Shown one piece after another: positions 34,176-43,502 of a stretch of DNA of 59,483 bases (within the stretch, counting starts at the first letter, position 1; each line of letters starts with the position of its first letter). The translations under genes and the position numbers were made by a program. The DNA is taken from the NCBI RefSeq assembly GCF_003044445.1, contig NZ_POWX01000016.1, positions 1 to 59,483 on the forward strand, in the 5' to 3' direction. The notes beneath the pieces are model-generated. The model worked only from the letters and a program-made list of their open reading frames with translations. It searched no databases and was not told the origin of the DNA. This stretch comes from Neisseria mucosa. GTDB taxonomy: Bacteria; Pseudomonadota; Gammaproteobacteria; Burkholderiales; Neisseriaceae.

Positions 34176-35075
34176 ATGTGGTTCAAGCAGATCAGTTTTT
34201 ATCCACTCAACAAAGAAAAGCTGCCCGAAGCGGACGTACTTGCCGACAAACTTGCGGAGGCTGAATTTACCCGCTGCCAAGGTTTGGACTGGTCCAGCGA
34301 AGGCTTTGCCGCACCGGTTTCGTTCTCCCCAGAACTTGTTTTCCCTGCCGATTTTACTTTGCGCGTTGCCCTGAAAAAAGAAGAAAAAGTCCTGCCTGCC
34401 GGCGTCATCCGCGATATTTTGGAAGAGAAGGTGGCGGAAATTCAAAACAATGAAGCCCGCAATGTCGGTCGCAAGGAAAAACAAGAGCTTAAAGAGCAAA
34501 TTACAGACGACCTGCTGCCCCGCGCGTTTACCCGTAGCAGCCGTACTGAAGCGGTGTTCAACACCCGCCACGGCTATCTGCTCGTCAACAATGCGGCTTC
34601 CGCCAAAGCGGAAAACATCCTGACCAAGCTGCGCGAAGCCTTGGGCGGCTTGGAAGCCTCACTGCCGAATACCAAGCAATCGCCCTCTTCCCTGATGACC
34701 GAGTGGCTGTTGCAAGGGCATTGCGAAGGCGGTTTTGAATTGGATAGCGATTGCGAACTCAAAGGCGTGGGCGATGTTGTTCCCGTCGTCAAAGTGTCCA
34801 AACAAGATTTAACCGCCGATGAAGTGGTTCAACACGTCAAAAACGGTAAAACCGTGACCCAACTCGGCTTGGTATGGCGCGAACAAATCGCCTTCATCCT
34901 CACGCAAGACTTCACGCTCAAGCGCATCCAATATCTCGACGTATTGCAGGAAGAAGCCGAGAGCAACGGCGACGATGCCGCCAGCCTTGCCTTCGCTTCG
35001 CAAATCCTGATGGCGGAATCCGTCAGCACCATGTTGGAAGAGCTGGTTTCCTATTTGGGCGGCTGGCAAGACTAA
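34176..35075 (+). CDS. rdgC: Recombination-associated protein RdgC
   Basis: 299 residues, normal length. RdgC forms a ring on DNA, limits RecA and in Neisseria is connected with pilin antigenic variation. 'MWFKQISFYPL', 'TRCQGLDWSSEGFAAP', 'VAEIQNNEARNVGRKEKQELKEQITDDLLPRAF' and 'WLLQGHCEGGFELDSDCELK' are typical. AAAGGA ribosome site before the ATG. Monocistronic, with a Correia element just after. Confidence 0.95.
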   Translation: MWFKQISFYPLNKEKLPEADVLADKLAEAEFTRCQGLDWSSEGFAAPVSFSPELVFPADFTLRVALKKEEKVLPAGVIRDILEEKVAEIQNNEARNVGRKEKQELKEQITDDLLPRAFTRSSRTEAVFNTRHGYLLVNNAASAKAENILTKLREALGGLEASLPNTKQSPSSLMTEWLLQGHCEGGFELDSDCELKGVGDVVPVVKVSKQDLTADEVVQHVKNGKTVTQLGLVWREQIAFILTQDFTLKRIQYLDVLQEEAESNGDDAASLAFASQILMAESVSTMLEELVSYLGGWQD

Positions 35076-35098
35076 TTTTTCAGAAGACCTTTGCACGA

Positions 35099-35205
35099 TA
35101 TAGTGGATTAAATTTAAATCAGGACAAGGCGACGAAGCCGCAGACAGTACAAATAGTACGGCAAGGCGAGGCAACGTCGTACTGGTTTAAATTTAATCCA
35201 CTATA
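35099..35205. repeat. Correia repeat enclosed element, 107 bp
   Basis: Same orientation as at 27879; followed at once by a DUS (35206-35220) and then the MORN gene start 39 bp later, so it lies in that gene's upstream region. Confidence 0.92.
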
Positions 35206-35243
35206 AAAGGTCGTCTGAAACCTACATCCAATGGACAACCTTT

Positions 35244-35660
35244 ATGTTTAAACACTTCGCATTCCTGCCGCTTGCCATTATGTTCGCCCTCCCCGCCTCG
35301 GCCGCCGTCCTGACTTCCTATCAGGAGCCGGGCTGCACCTACGACGGCGATGTCGGCAAAGACGGCAAACCCGCCGGCAAAGGCACATGGCGCTGCCAAG
35401 ACGGACGCAGCTACACCGGCGCGTTTAAAAACGGTAAATTCGACGGACAAGGCGTTTACACCGTCTCCGTCAACCGCGAAACCTTCATCGAGCCGTTCAA
35501 TTCCAACAGCACCAAGTTCCGTAACATGGTACTGTCGGGCACGTTCAAAAAAGGTCTGGCACATGGCAAATTCACCGCATCGCAAAACGGCGAAACCGTC
35601 TTCATCATGAAATGCGAAAACGGCATCATTAAAGAAGTGAAACTGCCCAAAACCAAATAA
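35244..35660 (+). CDS. Exported MORN-repeat protein
   Basis: 138 residues. Signal peptide about 1-20 ('MFKHFAFLPLAIMFALPASAA') with AxA cleavage site. MORN-like units: 'CTYDGDVGKDGKPAGKGTW', 'DGRSYTGAFKNGKFDGQGVYT', 'LSGTFKKGLAHGKFTA'. Three cysteines could form a disulfide. Probably periplasmic; binding partner unknown. Separated from dcd by an outward-facing DUS pair. Confidence 0.88.
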   Translation: MFKHFAFLPLAIMFALPASAAVLTSYQEPGCTYDGDVGKDGKPAGKGTWRCQDGRSYTGAFKNGKFDGQGVYTVSVNRETFIEPFNSNSTKFRNMVLSGTFKKGLAHGKFTASQNGETVFIMKCENGIIKEVKLPKTK

Positions 35661-35673
35661 CCCCGTCCCACAT

Positions 35674-35707
35674 TTTCAGACGACCTCCCTGCAGACGTCG
35701 TCTGAAA
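35674..35707. repeat. Reverse-order DUS pair between MORN gene and dcd
   Basis: TTTCAGACGAC then GTCGTCTGAAA, i.e. the two DUS point away from each other, loop about 12 nt. It lies in the dcd upstream region. Confidence 0.85.
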
Positions 35708-35730
35708 CCGCAAGAAACAAGGAAAACATT

Positions 35731-36297
35731 ATGAGCATCAAGTCCGACAAATGGATACGCCGCATGAGCGAAGAGTTCGGCATGATCGACCCCTTCGAGC
35801 CGAACCAAATCAAAGAAGCCAACGGACAGCGCATCATCTCCTACGGCACGTCCAGCTACGGCTACGACATCCGCTGCGCCAACGAATTTAAAATCTTCAC
35901 CAACATCAACAGCACCATCGTCGATCCCAAAAACTTCGACCCCAAAAACTTCGTTACCGTCGAAGACGACTGCTGCATCATCCCGCCCAATTCCTTCGCA
36001 CTGGCGCGCACGGTCGAATACTTCCGCATCCCGCGCAATGTCCTGACCGTCTGCTTGGGCAAATCCACCTACGCCCGCTGCGGCATCATCGTCAACGTCA
36101 CCCCGTTCGAGCCGGAATGGGAAGGCTACGTTACTCTCGAGTTTTCCAACACCACCCCCCTGCCCGCCAAAATCTACGCAGGCGAAGGCGTGGCGCAAGT
36201 CCTCTTCTTCGAGAGCGACGAAATCTGCGAAACTTCCTACAAAGACCGCAACGGCAAATACATGGGACAAACCGGCGTTACCCTGCCGAAAACCTGA
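35731..36297 (+). CDS. dcd: dCTP deaminase
   Basis: 188 residues. Deaminates dCTP to dUTP for dTTP synthesis. 'SYGTSSYGYDIRCANEFKIF', 'ALARTVEYFRIPRNVLTVCLGKSTYARCGIIVNVTPFEPEWEGYVTLEFSNTTPLPAKIYAGEGVAQVLFFE' contains the catalytic Glu (TLEFSN) and nucleotide-binding residues; the C-terminal 'SYKDRNGKYMGQTGVTLP' is the substrate lid. Complete. Confidence 0.97.
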   Translation: MSIKSDKWIRRMSEEFGMIDPFEPNQIKEANGQRIISYGTSSYGYDIRCANEFKIFTNINSTIVDPKNFDPKNFVTVEDDCCIIPPNSFALARTVEYFRIPRNVLTVCLGKSTYARCGIIVNVTPFEPEWEGYVTLEFSNTTPLPAKIYAGEGVAQVLFFESDEICETSYKDRNGKYMGQTGVTLPKT

Positions 36298-36363
36298 TGA
36301 TTGGATAAGCCGGCAAAATATAGCGCGTTTCATTTTGCCGCAGATAAAATGCAGGCACGATAC

Positions 36364-36412
36364 AAGAAGGTCGTCTGAAATCTTGGACTCAAAGTTTCAG
36401 ACGACCTTCTTT
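36364..36412 (+). terminator. DUS terminator after dcd
   Basis: AAGAAGGTCGTCTGAAA pairs with TTTCAGACGACCTTCTT, then TT. Confidence 0.88.
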
Positions 36413-36450
36413 ATTGTCTATATGGCAAAGTAGAAACAGAATGCCCCGTT

Positions 36451-36821
36451 TTATCTCAATCCGTTATGTTCGGAATGAAGCTGCATCCTTCTATCCGCTT
36501 CGGCTGACAAAACGCCTTTGACCGTACGGAAGTGGGAGGCGGCTTTTTCCATATCCGTGCCATTCGGCAGCTTGATTGCGATGCCATTGAAGTTTCTATA
36601 TTCATAAACAATCTTTGCCCCATATTCGCGGACTGCGTTCATAAGCCTTTCCGAACCGATTTCGAATCATAAAAAATAATAAGGGTATTCGTAGCTTCTA
36701 TTGTTTCTAAAGGTGAAGATGATGAATGCGGCTGCCTCTCGGGATACAGTATGCTGGTTGACGTACAGGCAGCAAGCATAAAGGCAGGCAAAGCAGTATA
36801 AATCAAATCGCGTTTTTTCAT
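36451..36821 (-). pseudogene. Small lipoprotein gene split by a one-base frameshift
   Basis: The first part (36821 to 36639) encodes a signal peptide with lipobox LAAC ('MLAACTSTS') and ends 'NTLIIFYDSKSVRKGL'. The second frame continues sensibly as '...EIGSERLMNAVREYGAKIVYEYRNF', then 'NGIAIKLPNGTDMEK'. Joining them needs a single extra base near 36660-36667 (TCnGAAATC), giving one coherent protein of about 123 residues. The ATG-like overlap in the middle is therefore coincidental. Could be a recent pseudogene or a sequencing error. Family not recognised. Confidence 0.7.
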
Positions 36822-36899
36822 AATATTTCAGATTTTTGATGAAGCATTGTTTCGACAATATATCCAAAGTCGGGACAACTGAAGAATATTGCAGGACAC

Positions 36900-36934
36900 G
36901 TCGTCTAAAAACACAAAACCTATTTTCAGACGAC
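36900..36934. repeat. Decayed inverted DUS pair
   Basis: GTCGTCTAAAA versus TTTTCAGACGAC: one arm has lost the G of the DUS core (TCTAAA for TCTGAA). Lies between the marC stop and the lipoprotein pseudogene. Confidence 0.75.
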
Positions 36935-36996
36935 CTTCCCCTTGATAAAGATAGACAAATACGCGGTAAATTTTGCCTTCTGCACAACCTGATGAA

Positions 36997-37653
36997 CTAA
37001 CCTGCCAGTTGCGGGAAAATGGACTTCAATCCGGCAACGATGATTTCTACGGAGACGGCGGCAAGCATCATGCCCATGATGCGGTTTAGGATGGTTAGCC
37101 CTGTTGTACCCAGTTTTTTGCTGATTCGTCCGGCGACAACGAGGATGGCGTAGCAAATCAGGCTGACGAGGAAACCTGCGGCGAGGATCAAAGCAATATC
37201 GCTGTAATTTTTTGCGGCTGAAGCGTAGATGATGACGGTGGAGATACCGCCCGGTCCGATGGTGATGGGGATGGCGACAGGAACGACGGCGATGGCCTTG
37301 GCGTTTTTCTGGATATGTTGTACGACGCCCTCTTCCTTGTCTCCACCGATATTTTGTTTGGCGGGGTTGTCGTTGCCGTTCATCATGGAGATGGCGATGA
37401 GCAATACCAAAATACCACCGCCGACTTGGAAAGAGCCGACGCTGATGCCCAATATTTTCAACAACATCCCGCCCATCAATGTGAAGACGGTAATGACGAT
37501 AAAGACGGCGAGAGCAGCGGTGCGGGCGATGCGGCGTTTTTCTTTGGTGCTGTGATCCTGTGTCAAATCAAGGTAAATCGAAAGCGCGCTGAACGGGTTA
37601 ATCAATACAAGGAAGGCAACCAAAAGTTTGCCGATTTCTACACCTAATTCCAT
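36997..37653 (-). CDS. MarC family integral membrane protein
   Basis: 218 residues, six hydrophobic segments, 'LLVAFLVLINPFSALSIYLDLT' at the N-terminus, 'VGGGILVLLIAISMM' and 'VVPVAIPITIGPGGISTVI' in the middle: the MarC (UPF0056) pattern. Inner membrane; transport substrate unknown and the old multidrug-resistance link is not supported. It is 11 bp after rodA on the same strand and probably the last gene of the mre operon. Confidence 0.93.
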   Translation of the reverse strand: MELGVEIGKLLVAFLVLINPFSALSIYLDLTQDHSTKEKRRIARTAALAVFIVITVFTLMGGMLLKILGISVGSFQVGGGILVLLIAISMMNGNDNPAKQNIGGDKEEGVVQHIQKNAKAIAVVPVAIPITIGPGGISTVIIYASAAKNYSDIALILAAGFLVSLICYAILVVAGRISKKLGTTGLTILNRIMGMMLAAVSVEIIVAGLKSIFPQLAG

Positions 37654-37664
37654 TTTTCATTCCC

Positions 37665-38828
37665 TTATTTGTTTTTTGTAGAAACGTTTACGTCCGCTTT
37701 GTCGTTAAATTCGTAGCGGCGTTTGGTTTTATGTTCGCTGGAAATCCCCATCAGCAGCGCAAGTACTGTCATGATGGAAAGCGTTGCAGTACCGCCGTAG
37801 CTGACCAACGGCAGAGGGACGCCGACAACGGGCAAAATGCCGCTCACCATGCCCATGTTCACAAAGGCATAGCAGAAAAAGGTCATGGTTAATGCGCCGG
37901 CAAGCGTTCGGCTGTAAAGCGATTGGGCTTTGGCGGCAATCAGCAGTCCGCGCGTCAGGATAACGAGGTAAACCAGCAACAGCAAGATGTTGCCGATCAA
38001 ACCGAATTCTTCGCCATATACGGCAAAAATGAAGTCGGTTGTAGACTCGGGAATGTAATCCAAGTGCGTTTGTGTGCCGTTGAGCCAGCCTTTCCCCCAA
38101 ACGCCGCCGGAACCGATGGCAATCATGGACTGAATGATATGGTAGCCTGCGCCCAAAGGGTCTTGCGTTGGGTCAAACAGCGTCAGGACGCGGGTTTTCT
38201 GATAGTCGTGCATCCCGTAGTTCCACAAAAGCGGCAATGCGGCAACGAAGGCAACGATGGCGGCAAAGATGACTTTCCACGGTAAACCTGCGAAAAAGAC
38301 GATGAAAATACCTGATGCCATAATCAAAACCGCCGTTCCCAAATCGGGCTGTTTCAGAATCAGCGCAACGGGAATCAGGATTAAAAGCATGGCGATGATG
38401 TAGTGAAACCATTTCAGACGACCTTCGTGCCGTTGGAAATACCAAGCAACGGTCATGGGCAGGACGATTTTCATGATTTCGGACGGCTGGATGCGTGTGA
38501 AACCCAGCTCCAGCCAACGCGTAGAACCATTGACGGTAACGCCTGCAACTTCGACGGCGACAAGCAGCAACACGCCAATCAGGTACATCGGCAGCGCCAC
38601 TTTCGCGGCATCACGCGGCTTGAAGGAAGCGACAAACCATAGGAGCGCAAAGCCAGTTACGGTGTGCATGGTTTTGTGTTCAAGCTGACCGAAATCCTGC
38701 CCGTCCGCCGAATAGAGCAAAAACAGGCTCATGATGTAGATGGCGAGCATGGGGAAAAACAGCCACGGGTCTATCGGGGCAGATACGATGCGTTTGATTT
38801 TCGCCCACATTCCGACCGTTTCATTCAT
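37665..38828 (-). CDS. rodA: Rod-shape SEDS glycosyltransferase RodA
   Basis: 387 residues, about ten transmembrane segments. SEDS peptidoglycan polymerase working with PBP2 in elongation. 'VNGSTRWLELGFTRIQPSEIMKIVLPMTVAWYF', 'LKQPDLGTAVLI', 'DPLGAGYHIIQSMIAIGSGGVWGKGW', 'IPESTTDFIFAVYGEEFG' (conserved catalytic-region Asp/Glu) and 'PLPLVSYGGTATLS' are present. Its ATG overlaps the mrdA stop by 8 bp, indicating coupling. Confidence 0.96.
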   Translation of the reverse strand: MNETVGMWAKIKRIVSAPIDPWLFFPMLAIYIMSLFLLYSADGQDFGQLEHKTMHTVTGFALLWFVASFKPRDAAKVALPMYLIGVLLLVAVEVAGVTVNGSTRWLELGFTRIQPSEIMKIVLPMTVAWYFQRHEGRLKWFHYIIAMLLILIPVALILKQPDLGTAVLIMASGIFIVFFAGLPWKVIFAAIVAFVAALPLLWNYGMHDYQKTRVLTLFDPTQDPLGAGYHIIQSMIAIGSGGVWGKGWLNGTQTHLDYIPESTTDFIFAVYGEEFGLIGNILLLLVYLVILTRGLLIAAKAQSLYSRTLAGALTMTFFCYAFVNMGMVSGILPVVGVPLPLVSYGGTATLSIMTVLALLMGISSEHKTKRRYEFNDKADVNVSTKNK

Positions 38829-40860
38829 GATTTGCTTCCTCCTGTTTCAGACCGTAGGCTTTTTGGAATATGGTCGGCGGTTGGGGTTGTGTGCGGTGTT
38901 GTTGTGGTTCGGGCATTCCGCCTGCGTCGGGGTCGTCTGAAAACTGCTGCGGCTTGACGTTGAGCATATAAAAGTCGGTCAGGCTGCGGGCAAGTGGTGC
39001 GGCGTATGCACCCCAGCCGCCGTTTTCCAGAATCACAGCGATGGCGATTTCAGGTTTTTCCAAGGGGGCAAACGAGATAAACCACGCATGGTCGCGATGT
39101 TGCTCGCGCAAGGCTGAGGCGTTGTAACGACCGCCCTGCTTGATTTGCACAACCTGTGCCGTACCTGTTTTGCCGCCCATGCTGTAAGCCAAACCGCCGC
39201 CGATGCGGTGTGCCGTCCCGCCCGGCTTCAAGACTTTCTCCATCGCCTGTTTGACGTATTCGAAATTGTCTTGTTTAAACGGAATTTTGTATTCGGGATT
39301 GGGGTTGATGCGCGTGATTTTGCGTTTGTCGAAATCCAACAACTCTTTCACCAAATGCGGCTGATAAACCACGCCGTCATTGGCGAGCGAAGCGGTGGCA
39401 TGTGCCATTTGCAGCGGGGTGTAGGCGTTGTAACCCTGCCCGATGCTGACCGAGACCATCTCGCCTGCGCGCCATTCTTTGGCAGTAGGATCCGATGATT
39501 TGGCAAAGCGTTTCGCCTTCCATTCGCGACTGGGCAAAACGCCTGTATATTCGCTCGGCAGGTCGATGCCGGTTTTTTTGCCGAACCCGAATTGCGCTAA
39601 ATACGGCGACGCTTTGTCTATGCCCATTTCGTAGCCCAAGCGGTAGAAAAAGGTATCAGACGATACCTGTATTGCCTTGCTCAAATTCGCCGAACCGTGA
39701 CCGCTGCGTACAGAATCTCGGAAAACGTGGCGGCTGCCGGGAATGCTCCATGCGCCGGGCGCAGGAACGACCGTCGTTTGGGTAATTTTGCCGCTTTCCA
39801 GCAAAGCCATGCCCATAAACGGCTTAAACGTCGAGCCCGGCGGATACAAACCTTGCGTTACGCGGTTGACCAACGGTTTTTTCCAGTCGTCATTCAAGGC
39901 TTTCCAAGTTTCGCTGTCGATGCCGTCGATAAAGAGGTTGGGATCGAAAGAAGGTTTGGAAACAAATGCCAACACCGTACCGTCTTGCGGATTGATGGCG
40001 ACAATCGCCCCGCGCCTGTCTCCCAATATGTTGTCCGCTTCTTGTTGCATGCGGATGTCCATGCCCAAACGCAAAGTTTGCCCCATGCGCGACGGTACGT
40101 TTTTCAAGACGCGTACGATATTGCCGTAAGCATCTTTTTCCACTTCTTGATAGCCGGGCGCGCCATGAAGCTGCGGTTCGTAATATTTTTCCAGACCCGA
40201 TTTGCCGATGTGCGTGCTGCCGCGATAGAGCGCAGTCAAGCCCTCTTCTTCCAAAATTTCCTGATCTTTGTCGCTGATGCGCCCGATATAACCTAAAAAG
40301 TGTGAAGTCAGCTTGCCATAAGGATACTCGCGGAAAGTGCGCGAATTGACTTCTATGCCTTTAAATTCATTCAGATGTACCGACAATTTCGCCGCTTCTT
40401 CATCTGTCAGGCGCAGCTTGAGCGGGATATTTTCAAATTTGCGGTAGCTTTCGCGATATTTGTAAAAACGCTTCAAATCGGTAGGCGTAATATCGACATA
40501 CTTCCACAGTGATTCGATGACATCTTCCATCTTGCCTTCAATGCGGCTGGGGATGACTTCCAGAGAAAACACGGGATAGTTTTTTGCCAACGGTACGCCG
40601 TTGACATCTACGATTTCGCCGCGAACGGGCGGAGTTGGAATTAATGTGATGCGGTTGCTGGATGCTTGTCCGGAAAAATCGTCATGCCGGAACACCTGCA
40701 AATAAACAAACCGCGCCACCAATGCGGCAAACAAAACCACAATCAGGATAAACGCCACCAACAGACGCAATAAAGAATCGGCTTGCGCCGCCTTTGCAGT
40801 CTGTGTTTTACCGCTCCCGCCATTTTTCAGACGACGTTTCAGAATATTCAGTATAGACAT
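38821..40860 (-). CDS. mrdA: Penicillin-binding protein 2 (class B transpeptidase)
   Basis: 679 residues. N-terminal membrane anchor at about 30-52, dimerisation domain to about 230, transpeptidase domain with SxxK 'PGSTFKPFMGMALLE', SxD/N-type 'QVSSDTFFYRLG' and KTG 'MGGKTGTAQ'. Crosslinks side-wall peptidoglycan with RodA and MreBCD. Not penA (PBP2 of gonococcal nomenclature is the FtsI type); this is the elongation enzyme. The C-terminal tail (about 640-679) is Pro/Gln-rich. Confidence 0.95.
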   Translation of the reverse strand: MSILNILKRRLKNGGSGKTQTAKAAQADSLLRLLVAFILIVVLFAALVARFVYLQVFRHDDFSGQASSNRITLIPTPPVRGEIVDVNGVPLAKNYPVFSLEVIPSRIEGKMEDVIESLWKYVDITPTDLKRFYKYRESYRKFENIPLKLRLTDEEAAKLSVHLNEFKGIEVNSRTFREYPYGKLTSHFLGYIGRISDKDQEILEEEGLTALYRGSTHIGKSGLEKYYEPQLHGAPGYQEVEKDAYGNIVRVLKNVPSRMGQTLRLGMDIRMQQEADNILGDRRGAIVAINPQDGTVLAFVSKPSFDPNLFIDGIDSETWKALNDDWKKPLVNRVTQGLYPPGSTFKPFMGMALLESGKITQTTVVPAPGAWSIPGSRHVFRDSVRSGHGSANLSKAIQVSSDTFFYRLGYEMGIDKASPYLAQFGFGKKTGIDLPSEYTGVLPSREWKAKRFAKSSDPTAKEWRAGEMVSVSIGQGYNAYTPLQMAHATASLANDGVVYQPHLVKELLDFDKRKITRINPNPEYKIPFKQDNFEYVKQAMEKVLKPGGTAHRIGGGLAYSMGGKTGTAQVVQIKQGGRYNASALREQHRDHAWFISFAPLEKPEIAIAVILENGGWGAYAAPLARSLTDFYMLNVKPQQFSDDPDAGGMPEPQQHRTQPQPPTIFQKAYGLKQEEANHE

Positions 40861-40869
40861 GGTTTCACG

Positions 40870-41373
40870 TTATCTGTTGGCGCGATAGAAATTGGTCAGC
40901 ATCAGCATCAACTGGCTCAAGAAAGGCCAAAGCAGCGCACCAGTTAACGGCGCAATAAAACTTTGCCAAGTGATGATTTGGTTGTTGAGGAACAGACGCG
41001 CCGCCACCAATACCGCCTGATGGCAGAACAATGCTGCCAATACCGCCCCGATCTGCATGATGTGGCCGTAGAGCATAATTTGACGGCACGTGTTCAAAAC
41101 GAAATACACCATGACCGTATAAGACAATGCGTGCAGTCCCAAAGTCGCTGCCGTTGCAGCATCTACTATCAAGCCGAGTAAAAACGCAATGCCCATGCCG
41201 ACACGTTGAGGATGGTGCATAGACCAATAAAGAAGCATCAGCGCGGTCAGTTCCGGCAACCAGAAAAAGCCATCAAAGGGAAAAGGCATGAAATCGACAA
41301 GCATGGTTACGGCAAAACTTGCCGCAATCACGCCGACGGGCATGGCACGGTAGGAGTCGTCAAAATCGTTCAT
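40870..41373 (-). CDS. mreD: Rod shape-determining protein MreD
   Basis: 167 residues from MNDFDDSYRAMPVGV at 41373; a longer in-frame start inside mreC is rejected. Five hydrophobic segments, 'LPELTALMLLYWSMHHPQRVGMGIAFLLGLIVDAATAATLGLHALSYTVMVY' is the MreD core. Inner-membrane partner of MreC. 7 bp after mreC, 9 bp before mrdA. Confidence 0.92.
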   Translation of the reverse strand: MNDFDDSYRAMPVGVIAASFAVTMLVDFMPFPFDGFFWLPELTALMLLYWSMHHPQRVGMGIAFLLGLIVDAATAATLGLHALSYTVMVYFVLNTCRQIMLYGHIMQIGAVLAALFCHQAVLVAARLFLNNQIITWQSFIAPLTGALLWPFLSQLMLMLTNFYRANR

Positions 41374-41380
41374 GAATGAT

Positions 41381-42220
41381 TTATTGTGAAGAATGGGAAG
41401 AAGACAGAACCAAAACAAAGCGGCTGCGGCGCAAAGCGGCAAACGGGGTCAGTTCTGTGTCGTAATAAGGCGTACCGGACGCGCGAACGACTTTATCCAC
41501 GCGCGCTACGGGAATGCCTGCCGGATAAATGCCGTCCAAACCGGAGGTAATCAAAACATCCTGCGGCTTCAAATCCGATCCCGTTGGGAAATAGCGCAAG
41601 TCCAAGCCCACACCGTTGCCGTAACTCAGATTACGTTCGCCCGTCCGCTCAACTGCAACAGGAACGATACTTTGTGCAGCTGACATCAATTCGACTTCCG
41701 CGCTGTTGGCATGAACTAAGGTAACGCGTCCGATTAAGCCGTTTTGATCGATAACGGCATCGCCTGCCGCAACCCCTTCGCCACTGCCTTTATTGATAAT
41801 CAGACGCTCCGACAGCGGATCTTTGCCAGTGGACAACACTTCCGCTCCTATGACATTACGTATGCCGTTTTGCTGCAAACCATATAGCTTTTTCAGCTCC
41901 TGCAATTCGCTCAGATTGACTTTATCGCGTTGAAGTTGGATTTTCAGACGACCGTTTTCTTCTAAAAGCAAACGGTTTTGTTCCAATAGCTCGGTTTGCG
42001 ATTGAGATTGGTTGGAAATATATTGATACAAACGTACCGGCTGGTTTGCCAACCATTGCACCGGATAAAGAATCTCCGCCGCCGCAGTACGGACGGGCTG
42101 CATCAGGTCGAAACGACCGTCCGCCACCATAATGCCGGCACCCAATAAAAGATACGCAATAAAACGAGGCAACAGCTTTTGGCCCTTTGCCTCGTCAAAC
42201 CGTAAAGAAGAATGTTCCAT
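41381..42220 (-). CDS. mreC: Rod shape-determining protein MreC
   Basis: 279 residues: N-terminal transmembrane helix (about 19-35), coiled coil (about 75-115, 'TELLEQNRLLLEENGRLKIQLQRDKVNLSELQELKKLYGL'), then two beta domains ('VIGAEVLSTGKDPLSERLIINKGSGEGVAAGDAVIDQNGLIGRV', 'VLITSGLDGIYPAGIPVARV'). Periplasmic scaffold linking MreB to PBP2. The 'GRLK' in the coiled coil is DUS-encoded (about 41941-41953). Confidence 0.95.
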   Translation of the reverse strand: MEHSSLRFDEAKGQKLLPRFIAYLLLGAGIMVADGRFDLMQPVRTAAAEILYPVQWLANQPVRLYQYISNQSQSQTELLEQNRLLLEENGRLKIQLQRDKVNLSELQELKKLYGLQQNGIRNVIGAEVLSTGKDPLSERLIINKGSGEGVAAGDAVIDQNGLIGRVTLVHANSAEVELMSAAQSIVPVAVERTGERNLSYGNGVGLDLRYFPTGSDLKPQDVLITSGLDGIYPAGIPVARVDKVVRASGTPYYDTELTPFAALRRSRFVLVLSSSHSSQ

Positions 42221-42231
42221 TTCAGCCTGCC

Positions 42232-43269
42232 TTACGGGTTATCCACAAAAACGGCATTCCATTTGCCGATATAATCCAAGGCTTTGCCTGCGCCATAAGC
42301 CACACAGTTCAAAGGCTGGTCGGCAATACCGACAGGCAGTCCCGTCGCATCAGCCAAAACCGTATCCATACCGTGCAACAGTGCGCCGCCGCCCGTCAAC
42401 ATAATACCCCTGTCGGCAATATCACCCGCTAATTCCGGTGATACTTGTTCCAATGCAAGGCGTACGGCGCGGATAATCTGATTAACCGTTTCGCTCAGAG
42501 CTTCGCGCACTTCCTCAGAAGTAACAGCCAACGATTTTGGGGTTCCTTCCGCCAAGTCTCGACCTTTAATCCGCATTGCGGTTTCCGTTGCAAAGCCATA
42601 AGCAGAGCCGATCGTTTTCTTCAACTCTTCAGCCGTCGCTTCACCAATCAGTACACCGCGATGACGGCGCAGATAGTGCACGATGCTTTTATCAAATTCA
42701 TCACCGGCAGCGCGGACGGATGCGGAGTAAGCCATACCGCCCAAAGACAAAATACCGATTTCCGTTGTGCCGCCGCCGATATCGACTACCATCGAACCGG
42801 CAGTATCCTCAACCGGCAGACCCGCACCTAAAGCAGCCGCCATCGGCTCCTCAATCAAATGAACAGATGACGCCCCTGCCGCAAATGCAGAATCCAAAAT
42901 CGCTTTGCGTTCAACCTGAGTCGCACCACCCGGCACGCAGATCACTACGCGCGGAGGTACGACTGAATGACCTTCCGTGGCCTTTTTAATCAGCATGCTT
43001 AGCATACGCTCGGCAATCGTAAAGTCGGCAATCACTCCGTCCTGCATAGGCCGGACGATTTCAATATTGCGCGGTGCACGCCCCTGCATTTTCTTGGCTT
43101 CCGTACCCACGGCGACAATCTTACTTTTACCGCCTGTACCCGACTGAACCGCCACCACGGACGGCTCGTCCAAAACAATGCCTTTACCACGCACATAAAT
43201 CAACGTGTTCGCCGTACCCAAATCAATGGCGATATCGTTGGAGAAAAAACGGGATAAAAAACGAAACAT
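42232..43269 (-). CDS. mreB: Actin-like rod shape protein MreB
   Basis: 345 residues from MFRFLSRFFSNDIAIDLGTANTLIYV; an in-frame TTG three codons earlier is closer than usual to the AGGT ribosome site and is not used. Phosphate-1 'DLGTANT', phosphate-2 'VVDIGGGTTEIGI', adenosine motif 'GIMLTGGGALLHGMD'. First gene of mreBCD-mrdA-rodA. The organism therefore keeps a full rod-elongation set, unlike coccoid pathogenic Neisseria as usually described. Confidence 0.96.
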   Translation of the reverse strand: MFRFLSRFFSNDIAIDLGTANTLIYVRGKGIVLDEPSVVAVQSGTGGKSKIVAVGTEAKKMQGRAPRNIEIVRPMQDGVIADFTIAERMLSMLIKKATEGHSVVPPRVVICVPGGATQVERKAILDSAFAAGASSVHLIEEPMAAALGAGLPVEDTAGSMVVDIGGGTTEIGILSLGGMAYSASVRAAGDEFDKSIVHYLRRHRGVLIGEATAEELKKTIGSAYGFATETAMRIKGRDLAEGTPKSLAVTSEEVREALSETVNQIIRAVRLALEQVSPELAGDIADRGIMLTGGGALLHGMDTVLADATGLPVGIADQPLNCVAYGAGKALDYIGKWNAVFVDNP

Positions 43270-43502
43270 AAAATACAAATACCTGAATATCGGCCCAGCA
43301 CCGATTTTATTTAATTGTTATTCAAAATATTAAAAACATGGGAACAACGCCTTTTCAGACGACCTTCCCACTCCCCGTATGAAACGCATGGCGAAATCAC
43401 ACGCCGTTTGAGTAGTTTTCGGTTATAATTCCTCGTTTCATCGAAGAAGAATGCAATGATACCCCAAATAAGAGGGTGCCTGCTATTAAACAAGGATTTT
43501 TT

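Noticed and set aside
43270..43278. TTG start three codons upstream for mreB
   Set aside because: AGGT lies only 2 bp before it; the ATG at 43269 has workable spacing and fits the family N-terminus.
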